This document shows positions 12,721 through 25,559 of a stretch of 64,000 nucleotides of DNA, one piece after another. Under the pieces are notes generated by a model, which was not told where the DNA came from, ran no database searches, and saw only the letters and a list, made by a program, of their open reading frames with translations. How positions within the stretch are numbered: the first letter of the stretch is position 1; each line of letters starts with the position of its first letter. The position numbers and the translations under genes are program-made. Source of the DNA: Sphagnum magellanicum (lineage: Eukaryota > Streptophyta > Sphagnopsida > Sphagnales > Sphagnaceae); NCBI GenBank assembly GCA_021904315.1, contig CM038910.1:7812001-7876000 (forward strand). Direction: 5' to 3'.

Positions 12721-13639
12721 TATCGTAACACTAGCATTGGGCTCGCGACTAAGGCAAGGGCTTGCAAAAGTGAAGGCCAAGAGTGAAGCTCGGGAACCAC
12801 ATTTCATGTTCCCAAGAGTGTAAGAAAGTGTGAGGGAATGAACCATCACACTCCCAAATGAGCTCCCACTTTGGGTGTTGGAGTCCCGATGGACTTTCAA
12901 ATTTTCAGAAGGCGATTGCAAGGGTCAAAATTCATTGCATTAAAGAGTTCTTCATATCATTAAAAAGCTTTTGAAATTTAGATGTCTAAAATAGGCTCGT
13001 ATGACCCATTTGGGTACTTAAGGCAAAAGTTATGGCCAAAAGAAAGGTTAGGAATCAAATTACCAATTTGACTCTCAACCACTAAAAGTTAGGAATCACC
13101 CTAATTTAATCATGTGCAGGTGGCATGCCACATATCATTGGAAAGTTCTAGATGAGGACTACAACTTTGTTTTAGACCTTATCTCAATCGGAGGTCTACA
13201 CAAGAAGTTATGAGCCTCCGAAGTCGCAAGAGTCCCAATTTCGAGAATTTTGGGACTCCCAGCTTGGGAGTCCCAAGACAAAATGACATTTGGGTGTTAG
13301 CCTTGTGGCTAAGCACAAATAATACTATAAGGGGGAAGGTGATGGCTTCCCCCAAGTCTAGGTCGTGGTGAGTCTTGTGAATCCATGTTTTACGCATGGC
13401 TCATCAATGCACCAAAAGTGTTCCAACTATGCACTAACCAACTTGTTGTTTAGTTTATGTAGGTCCACATGAATAATTAACCCACTTGTCACTCTTCCTA
13501 ATCCCCATCCCGAAACTCCAAAACACCCTTCTACCCCCAAAGTGTTTTGAACCAAGGAGTGTGCCCCAACTCCTTATCCTTCCGTTATTTTCACCTTAGA
13601 CTCACAATTAAGTCTATTAAAAAGCTTGGGAGTGCGTCA
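12721..13639 (+). mobile_element. Solo LTR (copy C)
   Basis: Full-length relative of copy A: it starts TATCGTAACA (decayed TGTCGCAAC), ends GTGCGTCA, and is flanked by perfect 5 bp duplications TTTTC (12716-12720 and 13640-13644). TATA-like ACTATAAGGGGGAAGG lies near 13323-13338. It is 919 bp with no internal region. CpG-poor compared with copy A, hence older. Confidence 0.88.
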
Positions 13640-13644
13640 TTTTC

Positions 13645-14821
13645 ATTCCAAAATGTTGCCATCAAATTTAGATTTAGCCATGTGGAGACAATTAGTTTTG
13701 TGTTTTGTTTGAAATCCTTGCCATATTTACGTTACTTTAAACTCCATTCCAAGAATTATAAAATAAAATCACTTTTAGATTATTTTTCCATACGGTGAAT
13801 GCACGCTAAGGTGGCTCACTTTTTGAGTCACAATCCAATTATACAAAGTGCACTTTCTTTGGACGCTTATAACAAATAATAAAACTTATCAAATTGAGAA
13901 TTTAAAATTGATTATACATTAACAATTTGATTATGAAAATACCTATGAAATTATTTTTCAAAAAAAGTACACTCACTTTTCACAATGAACTTTTGAAGTA
14001 TAAAAATATGGATTATTTGATATATTAGAATGGTAGAAAATAAAAATGTTCATATTGAATTTCATTCTAATTTATCCATAGGGATTCAATATATGATGTA
14101 ACATCATATAATAAACTTTTATTTGAAATTCTTGCTTCAAATCATAATCAAATTTTAATTAAAGACTTTATGGTCAAATTTGAGGCATACTTTGATAAGT
14201 CCCTAACATAGTTTTTTTTTCAATTTCAATTTTTTTTAAGGTGTATATATTTGGAACATGTAGGCAGGTTCTTATTAATATGGACTTTATTACTTTTGAT
14301 ACATGGACTTTATTCCCATTAAACCCTTGGTGACATAAAAATTCAAAATTTTAACACTAGAAAATGTACTTTTGCGGACTTTTATTTTTTCAAAAAGTGA
14401 ACCACCTTAGAGTACATACACCCTAAAACTCTTAATAACTATGATTATAATCTAAGTCTCAGTCCACCTCCTTGTTTTCATATTTTTCCATGTTGCCAAT
14501 CTTGTAGAAGTTGAATAAGCAAAATTGGGGATCCAATAGATAATTATCAATTTGTGAAGCTTATGAGGCAAGATTTGAAAATAATTTCTAGAAAAAAATT
14601 ATTGTTAAATCTATGGGCAAAGGACACAATGTTGATAACATTTGTTTGGTTGAATTGGGTCTTCATCCTCCTCATGTGAATGATTCCTAGTGTTCAAATG
14701 TGCTAGTCACATAATTATTCTCTTACTTTTTTATATAAGGGCTACAAACATTTGTGAACCGATAGGTCTTCTTTGCACCTCTTTCTCTTACTTGTGCAAT
14801 TATGGTTTTTTTTAATTGTTG
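13645..14821. other. AT-rich intergenic DNA, no gene seen
   Basis: No frame with protein-like composition and no clear repeat boundary. The 83-codon frame at 13547-13798 starts inside the LTR and is not supported as a gene. Confidence 0.55.
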
Positions 14822-14824
14822 ATT

Positions 14825-15164
14825 TGCTACAAGAGAATGTGGCTTTTCTCACACAAAAAGCCACAACTCATGACACATGTGAAATAAACTTTGTGGTTTC
14901 ATCCAATAAAATGTACAATACATATTGTTTATTGTTTCATACATTACATTAAAATGGCAATTTGACATTAGGTAATGCTCATGTAATATAAATGTAATAT
15001 GTGCCATTAAACAAGTATTACCTAATGTCAAATTGTCATTTTAATGAAATACATGCCACATTAAATACCAAATATTGTTCATTGTAGCAAACACAAAATT
15101 TACATCACACATGTGTCTTGAATCACAATTTTATATGTGAGAAAAACCACATTCTCTTGTAATG
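14825..15164. mobile_element. Fold-back MITE, CACTA-type ends
   Basis: Almost the entire 340 bp is one imperfect palindrome. The 5' arm (14825 to about 14983) pairs with the 3' arm (about 15018-15164), including TACAAGAGAATGTGG near both ends and AATTTGACATTAGGTAAT at the inner end of the stem. The element is flanked by 3 bp duplications ATT (14822-14824 and 15165-15167), and the outer ends (CATTACAAG on one side) resemble CACTACAAG. Transcripts would fold into a hairpin of about 150 bp, a plausible small-RNA source. Confidence 0.85.
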
Positions 15165-15167
15165 ATT

Positions 15168-18100
15168 ATTACCGGATGTTTTATAAAAAAAATTCACCAC
15201 ATTGTGTTATTAGATGAAATGTGGACAATCACAAAACAATTATGTTGCATGCATGCACAAAGCTACAAGGGATTAAGAGGTTTTACAATAATCTTATTTT
15301 GTGTTTTGAACCTTTTTATAAAATACAATGGAAACTTATGCATTGTTAATCTTCTCAAATTTTATTGTTATATATCAAACATTATCTTTATAATTACTAC
15401 CTTTTTTTTGTTGCTCCACATTTAAATGAAGGTTATTAGTTGAATGCCTTACATGGGTGGTTGGCCAAATGGGTGGTTGGTCAAAGTTTACAATGATTTG
15501 CAAGTATAGCACACGTATTGAACATAATTTTCACAAATGTTGTAACCCAACTTGGTAAACATAATACACCTTTGAAATAATTATTAGATAGTTGCATTAT
15601 TTGTCTAACAAGTGGGTGAGCGCACACTAAAGAAGGCCAACTTGGGCACTTCCACTACATGTACAATAGTATACATATTCAAAATGTGTTGCATTTACTT
15701 TTGGGTTTCACTTTTGGTGTTTAGGTCTTATATTTTTATTTTCACAAAGTTAATGTTATTTAATATTATTTTAAAAAAAGATTAATTAAAAAGATTATAT
15801 TCAAGGAATAATGGGTATATTTATGGTATGCGAAATATAGTAAAATTTGTTTCTTATTAATTTGCACTAGTTTTTGGTTTAAACTACTCAACCAAATAAC
15901 ATTTTGAAATGAAATTTTTTAAATACACCACCTCACATTTCTTGTCATTTTCCATTTGAAAGTGATTGTTTGTTAAAATTTTAATTTACCACATACTTAT
16001 GGTCATCACCTTGAAAGAAATCCATTTGTGACAAAATAATTATCAAATTCTTCACATGGCTCACAAACCTATTCCCATCATATGGAATGATAATGTTTAG
16101 TAGACACTACAAATTATTTCATAAAAAGTAAAAATCATTTCAATCATTTCTTGAGTATATTTTCATTTTTTAATATGTTATAATGTACTTTTTTGTGTGT
16201 GAATATACTTGAACATCACATCATATGAAATAAAAACTTGTAGTTTTTTTTGGGATATGACTTTTTTAGGTTTTGACGTATTATGATATTTATCCAAAAA
16301 CATTGTGAAAATCCTTCATAATAATGACATGATTGAAGTTCAAACATGGTACCCTTGAAAAATAATACAATGTGACAACAATCCTAGCGTCCACATAATG
16401 TGTTTTCACCCAAGTTACTTTTGTGGATAATGAAAAATCTTATTTACAACTTGGTCATTTGTGAAATTTTGTACACTTATTTATTTAATTTTGGATTCAT
16501 ATGAAGTATTTTGTAATCTTATATTTAAGCTTTCTATGGGCTTCAAGTTTTAGCAATGTTCAAATGTAATGCAAACAAGCTCAAGCAAAATGAATTACCC
16601 AAGAACTTCTTGTAGGAGCTAAAAGCAAATATTTTCATTTTATCAATTTCTTGATTGACATTAGAGTTTTAGATAATAAGGTATTGTCTTATAAACTCGA
16701 TTTGTAAAAACATGAAAAAACATATTTAGTTGCGTACGAAAAAAACTTATGCAAAACATGTAATTAGAACAAATATAAATATTAAATTTCAATTGAATTA
16801 TGTTTGTTGTCAAGGAGTCACCACATGCAAATTTTTCAATGGTTAATTTTTTTCTAAAATAAATTTCAACTATGAATCATCCATGCTCTCCTTTTGTTAT
16901 TACATGAATTGTAAATGAAATTGGGAAATGTGTTGAAAAGTGCATCAAATGGATAACTATGACCATGTGTTGCTCACAATATGATGCAACTACAAGTCCC
17001 AAGAATTTGTCACACGAGTAAATTTTAGTGTCAACAGCATGTGGGGCATTTTGAAAGTATCCATGTAATCTTTTGTTATTTTTCATTTCATATCTTGCAT
17101 AATATGAACATGAAATAAAGCCATTTAGATTATTTCACTATTTCCTTAGGAAAATCAATGGATAATTTCTAAGGAGCTCAACAAAGGTTAACCTAGACTT
17201 GGGATGCACATTACAAACTATTGTCAACATATGCATGATATTGGATGAAGACAAGTACTTACTTGTAAAAGACCTTAACAAGCCCAATTTCATGCATTTC
17301 CTCATATAGTTTAATGCAAATGGGTGAAGGTTATTTAAGCTAACCCCAAAATATTGTCCTTAACAACGTTTTACAATTTTTTGGATGGAAAATACCATAA
17401 ATAACAATATTGAAATGATTATAACATTATTCTAAATGGAAATTTTTCTTAAGCACAATAAGAAATTATTTCAAAAGGTGGATTAAGTTCAATTAGTTTT
17501 GCATGGTATTTTATAAATATTTTATGTTTGTCTAAAACAACACACCTTTCCACCACATGGAAATATTATGTTACATACACCATTTTGTACAAACATTAGG
17601 CCATGGATAGGTGATATTTATGTGCATCTTTTAATATGTGTATTCACCCTAATAGAATCAACAACAACCCACTAAAATGTTTGTAACTTCACTTAATTGA
17701 AAAAAATTGTTTGCCTTTCAAAATACCTTTTGTTTGTTTATTTATAACATTATGTCGCCTTTTTATCTATTCAAATTCAAAATGACTTGTACTAGTGTCC
17801 TATAAAGATCTCAAATGAAATCTTTATGTGAAGTTGCATACTATTGTATTTGGTGTCAATGATTGCATTTGAAAATGGATACGTAAAAAATTAGATCTTT
17901 TAAAAATTAGATCCCCCATATTTTCTTAAAGTTTTTTCTATTTGATGATGATAGTTTAATAACCAAAAACCTAGATATTGCCTATATATAATTTAAGCAT
18001 ATATGCAAACTTAGCTAAAATACATCTTAATTCATGGGAATGTAAATAAATTGGCTTAATCATGTTGATTTATAAAAAACATTTGGAGTAAGTTTGATTG

Positions 18101-19690
18101 AATTCACAAGTTGCCTGTGAAGAAGCTTGTAATATAGGGCATTATAAACCCAAAAAAAGAAATAGAACAAAGACCCAAAGGAGAAATCAAAGGAAAAGTT
18201 GAACCAAGAGTAGATGTTGATGTGGAAGGTGAAATAAAATAAATTTAAAAGCTGAAACATAAGCAAAAGCAATTGTAAAGCTAAAGGCAATAGACTAGCA
18301 AAATTACAAATTAAAACAAAAATAATCAAAGATTCCAATAGAAACAAATGTTATAGCAAAGGCAACATAGTGGATACATTCACTACCCTTTTATTTTCAT
18401 TGATACACTCACAAGTAGCTTCGAAAGTATAAACATTTAAACAATTCTACATGAATTCAAAAATAAATTTTTCTAAATCAAACATATGTCATCCTCTTCC
18501 TTGTGAATTGAAAATGATTGTGTTCAACATTAAAGGTGTAAAAATGATTGTGTTCAAAGATTTGAAGCTAGAATTAGATGCTCAAATTCCTTTATAGCCA
18601 TGTTTTTTCCTAACTAGCCCTTGTAAATCATTTCAATCATACTTTTTATGTGACTCCATGCATGAAGAAGCCATGCACATATGTTAGGTTTCAAAATTGA
18701 TATCCAAAAGTCAATTTTAAAGTTCAATTCACCTTTTCAAGTTAACTTTCAATGGTTGAACATGTCCAAAAATGAAATTCCTTCTTTAACACATGTTTGA
18801 ATAAACATTAAAGAACAACATCAACATGCTAGTTGCTAAAATGTGCTAGTGATGTAAACTAGAATGAAGATGACATGCACGCACTCAAAAAAAATTAATT
18901 TCATCCAATTGAATTTGCTCTTGTCAACTAACTTATAAGAAATTAACCAAACCATCTCACTTGATTAACTATTTAATATGGGATAAGGATGTGCTCAACA
19001 AATTTTTTAATGGTTAAGAAATTAGACCAACAATTGGAATAGTAGGTTAAATGGAAGCTAGTTGAAATGTATAATGCTTTTTTTCCTTCATTCATGGGTA
19101 GGATTGTACAATTTGTTGACCCTTTGAACACAACTTGCAAAGGTAATAGTGACTCATGTTTGTTGAAAATGAAACAACTACACAAATTGTCCTTTGTCTT
19201 CTACCTTTAGAACTTGAATGCACATTTTGTTTCCCATACATTAGATCATTGTCCAATTTGATCTATATTGACAGCTTATCATATAAGAATGTTGTACATT
19301 CTTATAAGGTAAAAAGCCCTATATGCCACATGGTTGTACCTTTTTACTTTCATGTTGGCGATAATTTTCTTGTTATTGTAATTCTTGTTTTGTAAGACCA
19401 ATTGAGTTGATTCTTCATGAAATTTTGTATCTCTTATTAAAAAAAGACATAAACATTTCAAAAATGGATATTATTGTTTTATTAATAATTGCAACAATTC
19501 GTTTAGCTTGTTGGAATGTTTTTTCAAAAATATTTTAAATTAAAAATCAAACGAAATAATGAACTTTTTTATTCTAAAAAATAATTATTTCAGCCAAAAA
19601 TTGTTGAATGTTATACACAAATATGGTAAACACCATATTTCCCATCCATGGATTGCTACATGTCTTAAAACAAAACCATTCTTTCAAATA
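15168..19690. other. AT-rich intergenic DNA, no gene seen
   Basis: Long gene-free stretch. Only short direct repeats were noted (GGGTGGTTGG twice at 15454-15480; AAAATGATTGTGTTCAA twice near 18510-18560). A lysine/glutamate-rich patch at 18150-18340 might be a very old coding relic but matches nothing I recognise. Confidence 0.55.
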
Positions 19691-19779
19691 CAAATATACA
19701 AAGTTTTAAGTGTGCTACTAGGAGGGACATACTTATGATTTCTACAAATTTGGACTTTGGTGTTATTTGCCATAACAAA

Positions 19780-20290
19780 AACAAAGTGCAAAATATTTAA
19801 CATGCAACAAACTAACAACAACAACAAATATTTCAATGTTGCGATAATGATGAAACACCTAAATGAGCTCACAAACACACTAAAATGAAACCTTATAGAC
19901 ACACCTAACAGAAAGAATGCATGAACAACTTCATAAAAAAAAGGTGCAAAGAACAAAGGATGCAACATATTGACAACAAACACATTAAATGAACTTGCAA
20001 ACACATGCAACAAGAAAAATGTAAACATGTAACAACACAAAAGCTTTGCATGAATGATTGCAACAAAATAAAGTGCAAAAATAAAAGGTGCAACAAATTA
20101 ACCACAAGAAAAAAAAAATAGTTATCTCAATGTCATGTCAATGATAAAGATTGTGACCTTACAAAATGAAATCTTACAAACACACACAATGGAAAAAATG
20201 CAAACAAAGGACAACACAAAAGCTTTGCAAATGCAATAAAGACAAAGTGCAAAAGATCAAAAGATGCAACATATTGACATCCAAAATAGA
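19780..20290. repeat. Imperfect tandem repeat, roughly 130-170 bp units
   Basis: The phrase GTGCAAAA-(8 to 10 bases)-GATGCAACATATTGACA recurs with variation near 19786, 19943, 20073 and 20246. The DNA between also shares CACAAAAGCTTTGCA and CTTACAAACACAC phrases. Purine/pyrimidine bias makes long minus-strand frames here, which I do not regard as genes. Confidence 0.6.
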
Positions 20291-20330
20291 GGAGAGAGAA
20301 GTGACATTTACCTAACACAAATCTAGACAT

Positions 20331-20959
20331 GCTTCAAATCCAAAAGACGAAAATCATGGTGATTGTCACCAAAAGCTTAGTGTGTACAACCCACAAACTT
20401 TACCTGCTTATCTTGATGGCAAAAGTGGGCCTTTTTGCCACATAGTGTTGTGTCAAGGTAGCAACAAGCATTAAGACCTAAATACCAAGTGTGGGTAGGC
20501 CTTTATCTTAAGAAAAAAAAGGGTATGTGATGTATGCCATCCGACCAATAATAAGTGAATTTCATTATCCAATAGGAGTTGAATAAACTATCATCCAAGA
20601 TTGTAGTTTCATTGAATACCTTGAATGTTCATCGATTTTGGTGGGATAATAACATGTTATGGAATGGGAACTACTAAAATTGCACTATTAAAGGACTTTG
20701 TTGAGTTAATATGCAGTCATCAGAAAAACAAAGATCACTTTATAAGCCCACACTACCCTCAGAGTTAATGAGATCACAATCTTTTGGGTGCTCATATATG
20801 GCCCCCCACAACATGGGTTTTTCGATTGCCAAAGTTAGAAAGAGATCCTTTGAGTGAGGTTTGTTTAAATTTTTAAAGTGCCCATAAAAGTTGAAAGGGA
20901 ACACTATCATTCATTAAAGTGCTCAGTGCCCAAATAGACACACTAAAAGGTTTCTAGTA
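20331..20959. other. Intergenic DNA, no gene seen
   Basis: Slightly GC-richer than the surrounding DNA. No recognisable protein or repeat boundary. Confidence 0.5.
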
Positions 20960-21100
20960 TAGAGGGGTTAAAGCCCCCAGGGTGAGGGGCATTCCCAAAA
21001 CAAGGGTCCTAAGATGAGACCATCAATGGAGGTTTTTTTAGTGTAGGGTAAGGTCAGGCCGGGGTTAGGGCATTCTTGAAATAAGGGGCCTAGGGTGAGC
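20960..21100 (+). repeat. Two copies of a dispersed G-rich ~58 bp unit
   Basis: Unit built like GTAGGGTAAAG-CCTAGGGT-GGGCATTC-GAAATAAGGGGCCTA-GATGAG. Copies lie at about 20962-21020 and 21043-21098. Related copies lie at 35460-35517 (minus strand) and 53725-53780. Function unknown. Confidence 0.6.
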
Positions 21101-21507
21101 AAGTAACCTAGTCTAACCTTGTGTTTCAGGAATGTCCTCTACCCATGGTGAACACTAACCCAACATAAACCAAAGGTCAACAAGATCATAAGCCTAAACA
21201 TAAGTAGATCTCAAGATGGTAAGAGTGAGAGGCCACCTCTAGGCAATCTTACACACACATTGAGATCTGGGGTGACAGATTATGTCATTTTCTTGATCAC
21301 ATTATATGACGTAATCTTCGGGTGATGATCATACCCCCCCTTAATAGTGACCAAAATATCTGTTTGTGGAATCTGCCACCCCCAGACATTCATGTCATGG
21401 AAAAGCCTCACAATGCCCATTATGTTGGGTGCATTGCCCAGCTTCACTTGAACAGGCTGTCTTTGCACCTCACCCAACATAATAGACAGGACTTGACCAT
21501 TACATAG

Positions 21508-21700
21508 TAGAGTTATTCATAAAGTCAGGTGACTATGGGGGCGAGAACGGCTAGTTTTAGCATAATAGGGCATCAAATGCGTAACTGGGAATGAAAATTT
21601 TTCTGAAGGAAGTAACTGGGGGACCCAAACTAGTCTGCACTGCTGCTACATATATTTTCACTGCTCCTACCTGTACAACTACTCTCTAGTACATTATGGG
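21508..21700. mobile_element. Decayed relative of the TA-flanked MITE at 41815
   Basis: Begins GAGTTATTCATAAAGTCAGG next to TA, close to the MITE end GAGTTATCCGTAAAGTAA. It shares the internal phrase GCTACATATATTTTCACTGC and CTGTACAACTACT (about 21636-21685). No right end was found, so it is truncated or rearranged. Confidence 0.6.
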
Positions 21701-21847
21701 CAGGGCTTGACCATTCCATAGTACGCAGGAGGTAGGTTGCAAGAGGGCCTATAACACTTACATGGTCGGTATTATAAGAGGCCTCTCTTCTAGGCTTAAG
21801 GTACCTCCTGAAGATCTGCTTTCCTCAATGTAAGCACTCGGTGATTT

Positions 21848-21849
<2 letters not shown>

Positions 21850-21882
<33 letters not shown>
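21850..21882 (+). repeat. (CT)16 microsatellite upstream of MSRA5-like gene
   Basis: Uninterrupted CT run about 330 bp before the start codon, in the promoter or 5' UTR. CT/GA tracts are common near plant transcription starts; a regulatory role is inference. Confidence 0.85.
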
Positions 21883-21884
<2 letters not shown>

Positions 21885-22212
21885 ATTTGTAAGTCTGATG
21901 AGACAAGGAGTGTGCGGGGTGGAGAAATCTTGTTACAAGTTTTTGAGGATTTGTGGAATTTTTGGGTTTCTTGGTCTCTTTTGTCTTTTGGCCTTTTTCT
22001 ACCTTAGTGGTGGGTAGAGCACGTTGACAAGGAACAGGGGGCGTTGGTGGGTTTGTTGAAAGTGGGGAGGATTTTGCAGGTTTGAAGTAGGGACTATAAT
22101 TTTGTGGAGATTGGGTTGGGGGATTTTTGCGTAGTGAGGCAACCGAGAGATCGACACTCACTCCGTTGCTTGCTGTTTCGTTGGAGGATCTCGGGCTGTT
22201 GGAATTTTGCAA

Positions 22213-24077
22213 ATGGGTTCTAAGTCTGCTAGAGGGATGATGGTGAGGATAATTTTCTACTCTTTGCTGATAGCTGCCATGGTGAGTCAGTCATCGGGGA
22301 TTCGTGTAGTACAGGAGAAGGAACAGGTCACAAAAACGGCTGTATTTGCAATGGGAAGCTTTTGGAGAGCGGAGGCAGTCTATGGTTGCATTACAGGAGT
22401 GGTTAGGACACGAGTTGGCTATTCAGGAGGCTCGAAACTCAACCCTGATTACCATAGCATTGGTGATCATGCTGAATGCATTGAGGTCAGAGAAAAACCG
22501 CCACCCGAAAAAAACACTCATCTCTCTTTCTTGAATTTGGATTAGGGTTTCAGTATTGCGTTATTGCTGGATCGCACATTCCACATCCATGTATACCCTA
22601 ACTTTAGGAACAGGAAGAGAATCCCAGTGTTCTATCTTTCACAGAACATAGCACAAATTTGAACCAGACAGAATTATATCTCCATATGCAATTAGGTTTT
22701 GGTCTTGAGTGGGAGAACTTGCTCAATCAATATGTTTGGAGATGGAAGAATTGAGCTAAGGGATTCAGAGTTCCATGTCTTTAGATGTGTAGAAACTTTC
22801 CACACATTCCACGATCAACACCTTTAAATTGTGTTTTTTTATCCTCATCACATTCTTCATTCTTGTCCTGACTTTCTGTACTCTCTTTGGGCTGGGTAAA
22901 GTGGTTACAGGTTTGCACTTATCTGTCTACAAAAGTTTCATTAGTTTTTCGATTGGACTAGTTGGTTACAGATCTGCCTGCACAAAAAAAAGAAATCTTA
23001 GAATAGATTATGTTGAGAAGACTCTGATGCTTGTTTGCAATGCTGCCAGGTGGAGTATGACCCAAAACTGATATCATATGAGAGACTCCTAAATGTGTTT
23101 TGGGCTAACCATGATCCCACACAAATATTTGGCCAAGGCCCTGATGTTGGTCCTCAATACAGGTAAAGCACATGTTTTTGCCTCTCATTCTTGTTGGCTT
23201 TGGAGGGTATGTATAGCCATGACACAGGGGTATAGTCAGTCAATTGGTGACTTCATCAAAGATTTTTCTTTGATTGCTTAGTTTATGTTAGTAAGGAATC
23301 AGCATGGAAAATCTGTGATGATCACCGCTGAATTCTTCTTTCTCATTATACAACAGGCTAGCATCATGCTAAAGCATGATTGAACTTGCAAGTGATCTTG
23401 TGTGTGCAAATACCAGGAAATGAATGATCTGAACTTAGTCTCTATTGGTTGGCTGATTGTGGGGTTGATCTTGTCCTGGACGGTAGGTTGCTTCTGATGC
23501 TTTCTATGTGAGTAAGCAGAAGATACAGATTGTGAATAGGAGAATTCTCACAGGTTCTGTTATTTGGTGTGCAGGTCAGTGATATTCACTCAAGGAGAGG
23601 AAGAGGTGAAATTGGCAACAGCCAGCTGGGACAGTGAGCAACTCAAGCTAGGAAAGAATGAGGTGGTCACTGAGATCCAGCCTCTACAGGCTTTCTACTC
23701 CGCAGAGGCAGAACATCAGGTTAGGAATCCTAACTGATAGTTTTCTATAGCAGATTTGGGTAGACCTGTAGCAGTACCTGATTTAAGTCTTTTGAGTGTG
23801 ATGATTGTTCAACGGGCAGCAGCATGCACTACAGAAAGTCCTGTCTAAATGGAGTAGTTGGATTCAATTGCAGAAATTTGAGTTACGACAGAACTCATCA
23901 TTGTTCCAGATCTTGGGAGAGATCACTAATGACGAGTTGATAGCATCAACTATAGCAGCAAAACTCAATGGCTATGCTGCAGGAATGTGCACGTCGTCAG
24001 TCAAGAAGCTCTTGGACACAAAGGTTAGACCATTCCTGTTCAATAGATCCAGGCTTGAAGAAATGTTCAGCTCTTGA
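22213..24077 (+). CDS. MSRA5: MSRA5-type peptide methionine sulfoxide reductase-like protein
   Basis: Four coding exons with GT-AG borders: 22213-22485, 23050-23162, 23575-23719 and 23874-24077, giving about 244 residues. Residues about 13-25 form a hydrophobic signal-peptide core, so the protein probably enters the secretory pathway. The MsrA fold is clear: GSFWRAEA (48-55), RVGYSGG (67-73), GDHAE (84-88), [13 protein letters not shown] (118-130), the FELRQN part and KLNGYAAG near the C-terminus. MsrA enzymes reduce methionine-S-sulfoxide using the Cys of GCFW; here that residue is Ser49. As I recall, plant MSRA5 proteins also carry GSFW, so the canonical reaction is doubtful. The ATG at 22213 is chosen because it begins the signal peptide. 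The last ~17 residues may be read-through: AAG/GTTAGA at 24021-24029 looks like a donor, so a further short exon downstream is possible. Confidence 0.88.
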
Positions 24078-25500
24078 AGTTGTAATGTCTAACTATGGCA
24101 GGTAGGTGAAAACTGAGTGCAAAGGACAGAACACTCTTTGCAAAAATACCTTAAGTCATGTCCCTACTGTACAGCAAATCAATTACTCACAGGCTGGGTG
24201 TCCATCTGTTTGAACTTCCTACTATCTCATAACTCTCAACATCATGACCCCTCAAGCAAATGTACCACATGTTCAAGAGAGGAAGTCTCCAAGTTAAATG
24301 GAGTCCAGGCATATTGGAAACTCGTTAAAACTGTGCAATGTTCTGTGGATCCAATCCCTTTCATAAGCACAATAATGCATGTAGCTGATAGTACAAATAT
24401 TTAGCTGCGGTCTGCATGTGACCCTTGAAATTCCCTGATTGCTGCTACATGCTATATGTCAGCTGGTCATCTGCACAGACAACCACAAAGATACAAAAAT
24501 GTCTGGTTCCATCAATGCCTGAGAACTGAGAAGATGGTATGGAGCAGCAAGCTCAGAATGGCCTTGTATGCTGAAACTCCAGATCCACACTCACTGAATT
24601 CTGCTAATCTAGGATTTTTTAATGAAGGCATTCAGTGGTTACCAAAGCTTGACCTGACAAGACTACAGTCTACACAATGCTTTGAAAACTCTTTTGCATG
24701 TTTGTTGATACACCTCAGTTTCTCTGAATTTTTTCTTTGCAGCGACAGTGCAATGGACAGTGCATAGTCCATTGCAATCAGATGATGCGATGGAAGGTGG
24801 AAATTATTTACTGCTTGGTGGTGTTCTTATTGACATCTAGATAATATGCTCTTGATTGCTCTCACTACCACAGTTCCTTGTAGTTCCAATCTGACTGGTA
24901 GCAATGCATCCAAACCCTGGAAAAAAGCTGTGAATGTAGAAGGCAAGCGCATGAAAAAATGTCTAACTCAAGACTCATAGAGCACTCAGTTCATAAAGCA
25001 TTCTTCCCCACATGAATCCCAATACACAAGAACTGGAAAACATCTGAAATTTAAATCATTTTCACATCTGAAATTTAAATCAGAAAATGAACGGTAATCT
25101 GTGAGAAACAACAAGAAGTGGATTGTCGCATAATGGCTCTGCCCTTTTAAGTAAAAGTACATAAGAGAGTCCCTGGCAGAGCTCATTACGTGACCCTGCA
25201 CAATAACTTTGGATGAAGAAAAGTCAAAACATGCCTCTTTGGCTTAGCAAAATGGTTTTGGCCCAGCATTTTTGCACAGTTTACTGCTGAGGCTGGTGAA
25301 AGGCAAAGCAAACCTCAACACTTGCGAAAGAAGAGTGTAATAAATATGATTTGACTGCTGATCCGTGTTTGTAATTGCCTAATCGTAACGATGGGCACCA
25401 ATCGGTGGTTTCCTATTAGTAGTCTCCTACCTTTTTTGCAATCCCAATTTTAGTTTTATGGGTGGAGTTAGAAAATAGCAAATAACTAAACTTAGATGTG
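24078..25500. other. 3' flank of the MSRA5-like gene
   Basis: Moderate GC, unique-looking DNA that may hold the 3' UTR or an unrecognised last exon. A 20 bp direct duplication (CATCTGAAATTTAAATCA) lies at about 25042-25083. No frame has recognisable motifs. Confidence 0.5.
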
Positions 25501-25559
25501 AGAAATTTTTTTTTTCAGGCTCGCATGCTGAGCGCACCACCACCGCTGGCCCTTTCTGG

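Noticed and set aside
18060-18347. 95-codon hydrophobic minus-strand frame
   Set aside because: The opposite strand is A/G-rich low-complexity DNA; hydrophobicity is a by-product.
19684-20330. Series of Cys/Phe-rich minus-strand frames
   Set aside because: They lie in an imperfect tandem repeat with strong strand bias.
21796-22212. 138-codon minus-strand frame ending in an Arg-Glu repeat
   Set aside because: The Arg-Glu run is only the translated (CT)16 microsatellite in the MSRA5 leader.
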